Positions 60,011 through 64,000 of a stretch of DNA of 64,000 bases are shown here, in pieces. The stretch covers positions 1-64,000 of the forward strand of contig CAJQUW010005534.1 of the NCBI GenBank assembly GCA_907163375.1, read 5' to 3'. Within the stretch, counting starts at the first letter, position 1. Each line of letters begins with the position of its first letter. The translations under genes and the position numbers were made by a program. The stretch comes from Prostheceraeus crozeri. Taxonomy: Eukaryota > Platyhelminthes > Polycladida > Euryleptidae. The notes under the pieces are model-generated. The model made no database searches, was not told the origin of the DNA, and saw only the letters and a list, made by a program, of their open reading frames with translations.

Positions 60011-60099
60011 TGCCATCGGGATCAACCAGCAGACAATCATACAAATACGATGAAGCCGAATATGTGAGGATCGATGAAATATTCCACTCCATTTTTTAA
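60010..60099 (+). CDS. Small ORF overlapping the previous one (29 aa)
   Basis: It starts at the A of the upstream TGA (TGATG) and encodes MPSGSTSRQSYKYDEAEYVR and about nine more residues. It has acidic and aromatic character and is not recognised. The tight overlap suggests either coupled translation or one decayed gene. Confidence 0.2.
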   Translation: MPSGSTSRQSYKYDEAEYVRIDEIFHSIF

Positions 60100-60677
60100 G
60101 ACAATAACCTTGACTATTCCTCATGTAGTGTATTTTTCTACCAATTGAAATGCCATAATTCTGGCAGACGTAGCACTTTCGTTTTTTCTTTTGATCATGT
60201 ACCTATAGGCCCTACACACAAAACCGAGCTAGATCTTATTTCTTTAATTGAACTTCAATTAAATAAATTAAACAAATTAAATGTAACATTATAATCTGAT
60301 GTTCATTTTGGATCACCCTGTAGGCTGTAATTAACTTAACAACGATTATTTCACATGGTTGACTACGAACGGTAACACTTCATGAAATTTCGATACCAAA
60401 AATCGAGACAAATAGCAGAGGACAAATTTGTAATTCCACGACTTTTTAAAATTGTGAATCTTGTATCATCCTGTAGCTTAAATTTACTTAACCAATGATT
60501 ATTTATTTAAACAAACGTATCAATTAAGAAAATCTTTTGGTTTCTACTGATAGATCTGTCTCAATTCGAGGGTTTCTGCATTAACCACAATGAAAAAAAA
60601 TCACTTCCACTTTCGTAATTCCACGATGAAATGTAGAAGAGCCACTCCCTCGGCCCAATATAAATATCTGGAATCTA

Positions 60678-60997
60678 TACCATTTCCAATTCAATTTCAC
60701 ATAAGTGAAATTCAATTTCTCATTCGTGAAACTCTATTTCTCATTCGCGAAATTCAATTTCTCATTCGTGAAATTCAAATTCTCATTCGTGAAATTCAAA
60801 TTCTCATTCGTGAAACTCTATTTTTCATTCGTGAAATCCAATTTCTCATTCGTGAAACTCTATTTCACACATTTTTTAGATAGTGTTTTGTCTATTTTAA
60901 TGCATCTGAATCCTTTCGTAGTCACCAAAGTTAGCACTACCTGCTTCAAATAGACTTCAACGAACATATGTCATTACTTTAAAGATGTCATAGCGGC
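60678..60997 (+). repeat. Left terminal inverted repeat (enlarged)
   Basis: It ends inward at GTCATAGCGGCTTG and matches the right repeat along its length, including TAGTCACCAAAGTTAGCACT and ATGTCATTACTTTAAAGATG. Confidence 0.88.
60705..60868. repeat. 21-bp tandem array (about 8 units) in the left inverted repeat
   Basis: The unit is close to GTGAAATTCAATTTCTCATT plus C. Two sub-types alternate (AAATTCAATTT and AAACTCTATTT). The right inverted repeat has only one full unit plus a partial one, so the array expanded after the element formed or by unequal exchange. Confidence 0.88.
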
Positions 60998-61247
60998 TTG
61001 TTGTGACGTTAACTTGTAAAAATCTTCGTGAAGACTATCAAAATCACGCGAGTGACGATATCAGCCCAATCGCATCACTGTGATGTGCTGATGTGCCAAC
61101 AATATACGCCAGAACTTAATATCAGATTTCTACGTTTCTGCTGATTAAATAATGTCTCTTCCGCCATGGTTACGAAGAGATTAGAATAGAATATAACTAT
61201 GGCCGTTCATTCTTCGCACTCATGATTCCACTCACATTTATTCTGAA

Positions 61248-62490
61248 GATGCCTCGACAGCGACGATACAATCAGTCAAACAGTTAGAGAAAAGATCATG
61301 AAATGTTAGGAAATGAAGGAGAATGGAAGTTGATGTGCCGTGTATTGGATGTTAACACCAGAGCCGCATACGAATGGATTACGAATTAACAAGATAAGCC
61401 AAAGCCGAAAGTTGGATCAAATGCAACAAAGAAGATGCCTGAGATTATGGAAAATTTGATGGCATGGATTGAAGACGAACGAACGATAACTTTGCAAATG
61501 TGTGTTGACCGTATTCAGCAACAATTTCACGTCATCGTAGGCAAGAAGACTATCAAAAATTGATTAATAGGATGGCCGCGAACAGAAGACTACGTTTCAT
61601 ATCGGAGTAGGCAAAAAACAGTTCTGTGTTCTTCTAAAATTTTATGGCTAAGAGATGACGTTAAAAGCTATTTACAGGCCCGACGTTTCACGCCTTCGCG
61701 CTTCCTCAGGGGCAACACAAGCTAAAAACACAAGTAAGACCGACAGCGTAAGGAGAGCGCTGTGTTAGCTTATGTTGCCCCTGAGGAAGCGCGAAGGCGT
61801 GAAACGTCGGGCCTGTAAATAGATTTTAACGTCATCTCTTAGCCATAAAATTTTAGAAGAGGACAGAACTGGTTTTTGCCTACTCCGATATCAAGAATTG
61901 GTTGTATTGTGAACTCATTTCCCTCAAGAAATTGAGACCTCTTGTTCACAATGTCAACAGCGAAGAAAACAAAGCTCGTCGCATGGTTCATGTTGAACGT
62001 CTCATTGAAGCAAGATCGAGTGGTCGAACGATAATTTCGTTGGGTGAAACAAATTTTGATTTATTTTGTCGTCGCACCGAGGGCCGTTCGAAGATCGGAT
62101 CGCGCTCTTGTGTAGTTACACCCAACTCGAAACGAAGTAACTTACACTGTATTGCAGCTATGTCGAGTTCCCAGCAGCTCAATTTTACAAGTAGCCGTGG
62201 TTCATTCAAGTTGGAAAATTTCAATGAGTGGTTTCGTGGATTGATCGACTTATGCAACGTTCAAGGCATTGGAAACTCTACATTCGTGATCGACAACACT
62301 CCAGGATGTGGTGTGCGTGGATGAAAATTTTCAAGTTCTTCGGTTGGCTCCATACTCGTATCTTTTAAATACCATCGAGCTGGCATGGAGTGTATTTAAA
62401 TCGGCAGTGCAGAGAAAATTACGAGAAGCAATGCCCGAAATTTTGAATTATATACGACAACCAAATCGTCCAACGATCGCTGAATTCCGG
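61248..62490 (+). pseudogene. Tc1/mariner-family DDE transposase (decayed, interrupted)
   Basis: The N-terminal DNA-binding region begins MPRQRRYNQSN (about 61,250) and continues WKLMCRVLDVNTRAAYEWI, with in-frame stops. ERTITLQMCVDRIQQQFHVI and VGKKTIKN follow. After the foldback insert the reading continues IKNWLYCELISLKKLRPLV, ENKARRMVHVERLIEA and GRTIISLGETNFDLFCRR. Here the first catalytic Asp (usually DETNF) is Gly. The second Asp is in FVIDNTP, and the Glu is in APYSYLLNTIELAWSVFK after a frameshift near 62,310. It would cut and paste DNA if intact; this copy cannot. Confidence 0.82.
61602..61888. mobile_element. Foldback MITE (287 bp) inside the transposase gene
   Basis: An almost perfect palindrome starts TCGGAGTAGGCAAAAA and ends with its complement, with a small loop near 61,725-61,765. 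TA flanks both ends (61,600-61,601 and 61,889-61,890). Taking it out rejoins the transposase reading into the usual KNWLYCELISLKKLRP region, so it is a clean later insertion. Confidence 0.82.
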
Positions 62491-62915
62491 ATGCAATCTC
62501 TTAGAGTAATAAACTGCTGGGTTTTGCCAGTCAAGTCGAGAAATATTGTCCACGTGTCATTCGCAGTGATAGTTTATCTGACTTGTGAATCTTCTGATAA
62601 TGACACGATTATTCTGTAAAAATTTTTATTAATATTGCGTCAACTAATAGACACTAATAGATAAGAACGAACACTACTAAAATATTAATTTATGCAAAAA
62701 AATGGTCTTAACATCTTGTATCTATAACATATTTAAATTATTATATATATTTGTTAATATCCACCACTCTTATTTCAATGTGGTAACTAAATAAGATGAA
62801 TAAGTAATCAAATAATTTATTTTTTATTAATATTCAAATAATTTATAGTCCATGAATTGTAATTAATTGATTATTAGTGCGCTTTTCTAAGTATATTTTT
62901 AGAAGTTAGCGTCAA

Positions 62916-63114
62916 ACCAAGCCACTATGACATCTTTAAAGTAATGACATATGTTCGTTGAAGTCTATTTGAAGCAGGTAGTGCTAACTTTGGTGACTAC
63001 GAAAGGATTCAGATGCATTAAAATAGACAAAACACTATCTAAAAAATGTGTGAAATAGAGTTTCACGAATGAGAAATTGAATTTCACTTACGTGAAATTG
63101 AATTGGAAATGGTA
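62916..63114 (-). repeat. Right terminal inverted repeat
   Basis: Inverted copy of the left repeat, lacking six of the 21-bp units. Confidence 0.88.
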
Positions 63115-63116
63115 TA

Positions 63117-64000
63117 AATTTAGTCGTTTCATTTGGCCTGGTATTCTAGATGCATAAAATGTTTTTTGAAGATAAATAACAACTATCAATAAGCCGCAGT
63201 GAAATCCGATTTACGGGAAAATCCCTCAGAATGTAATTCCACGATGCAAAGAATTGCCCTACAGATACTTTTTGAGTCGACCCTCTACCTACTATATACT
63301 TACTCTATGGTTTAATTGCAGTAATTCGTGGTCAATCAGTCAATCATTTTCCTACGCATGAGATCTTTCGATAGAAAAATCAAATAATTTCAACCAATTT
63401 TTACGGCAGTGAACACTGTTATCCTTCTGCCACGAATTAGTCTGACAAGAAAATTCCATGAATCAATTGTAACCACAACTTGTGATATCGCATTATGACC
63501 GTTTCCCGTATTCTCGCAGCTACCCGCTTCTCATTTTTTCATTTTAAGGCCAGTGGAATTAAAATTAATTTTTGGCTATGGTTCAATGGTTCCAGTCTTA
63601 TTGCATTTTTCGTCGAACCAAAATTAAAGATCTGCTTAAATTTCCGATATTCCGGGAATTTTTGGGTCACTGGCATCTATCTTATGCATAGCAGGTTAAT
63701 CAAACTTTGGTTTTGAATGAAGATTAAGAGATAAGAAGAAAATTTTTTTTTAAGTCAAGATTCATCATAACGCTCATTGTTACATTTAGTTTAAATTTTC
63801 ATCACATTCGTTGTATACATAAATACATGTGATAAATCAAATCCTAATCAGTGCCTCACATCATCATCATTTAAGTTGATGAAGCTGTAGTAAATTCTAA
63901 TATGCACAAGAAAACTTGGACAAAATAAAAACCAAATGCGTACATGGACGAAAATTCTACATGTACATTTAGATTTTAAAGAAAGCTGCTAAGCGAAACT
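63117..64000. other. AT-rich flank without supported genes
   Basis: It contains one GTAATTCCACGAT motif at 63,233. No gene, RNA or bounded repeat was seen to the end of the window. Confidence 0.55.

Larger units (their letters stand above)
60678..63114 (+). mobile_element. Tc1/mariner-superfamily transposon (2,437 bp)
   Basis: The termini are TACCATTTCCAATTCAATTT and its inverted copy, with TA target duplications at 60,676-60,677 and 63,115-63,116. The inverted repeats are long: about 320 bp left (to about 60,997) and about 199 bp right (from about 62,916). They are nearly identical apart from extra 21-bp tandem units on the left. Outside the repeats the element carries a decayed transposase (about 61,248-62,490) that is itself interrupted by a foldback MITE (61,602-61,888). 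Confidence 0.88.

Noticed and set aside
61988-62257. 89-aa minus-strand ORF
   Set aside because: Shadow of the Tc1/mariner transposase on the other strand.
1-64000. CRISPR arrays, rRNA or bacterial operons
   Set aside because: No regularly spaced repeats with unique spacers, no rRNA core sequences and no prokaryotic gene arrangement were seen.

Overview
The window looks like a piece of an animal genome, probably a marine or other aquatic invertebrate. Four things point to this: a spliced gene on the minus strand with an animal-type tyrosine docking tail, AT-rich DNA with large introns, a mixed load of LINEs (CR1/L2, RTE and Jockey-like), Tc1/mariner, MULE and Harbinger-type elements, and a Polinton/adintovirus-type polymerase. 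No species can be named from the sequence. No bacterial operons, rRNA, tRNA or CRISPR arrays were seen.

Layout. (1) 1-17,180: an extreme strand-asymmetric tract, very rich in G on the + strand. It has no coding signal and no clear repeat unit, and two short C-rich switch patches (1-75 and about 7,558-7,596). It may be a sequencing or assembly product, or a very unusual satellite. (2) 17,190-17,380: a T-rich transition. (3) About 17,380-23,060: a broken Polinton/adintovirus-like fossil with the front part of a family-B DNA polymerase, a divergent 149-codon gene, two further small genes and a coiled-coil gene. (4) About 23,200-26,880: a nearly full-length but decayed CR1/L2-group LINE. (5) About 27,480-28,760: a satellite-like block of roughly 160-bp monomers in a 487-bp higher-order unit, with G runs. 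(6) 28,790-38,400: mostly non-coding, with a Jockey-like LINE 3' fragment that holds a Harbinger-type MITE, and a separate mariner-type MITE.

(7) 38,400-55,651: the last three recognisable exons of a host gene on the minus strand. Splice sites and reading phases agree. The protein tail carries several Tyr-based SH2 sites and resembles Gab/FRS2/IRS docking proteins. Its 16-kb intron holds an RTE fragment, a CR1/L2 3' tail, a 563-bp Tc1 deletion derivative and a 1,996-bp MULE with a transposase ORF, long inverted repeats and 9-bp target duplications. (8) 55,652-64,000: AT-rich DNA with a recurrent GTAATTCCACGAT motif, a 132-bp hairpin, two tiny overlapping ORFs behind paired CCAAT boxes, and a 2,437-bp Tc1/mariner element. 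That element has one inverted repeat enlarged by a 21-bp tandem array and a transposase split by a foldback MITE.

Apart from the docking-protein gene, nearly everything recognisable is mobile DNA, and much of it is nested. The best-supported new observations are the exact boundaries and target duplications of five DNA elements and the two-sided splice-phase match of the docking-protein exons. The 17-kb G tract is the strangest feature and also the one most likely to be technical.
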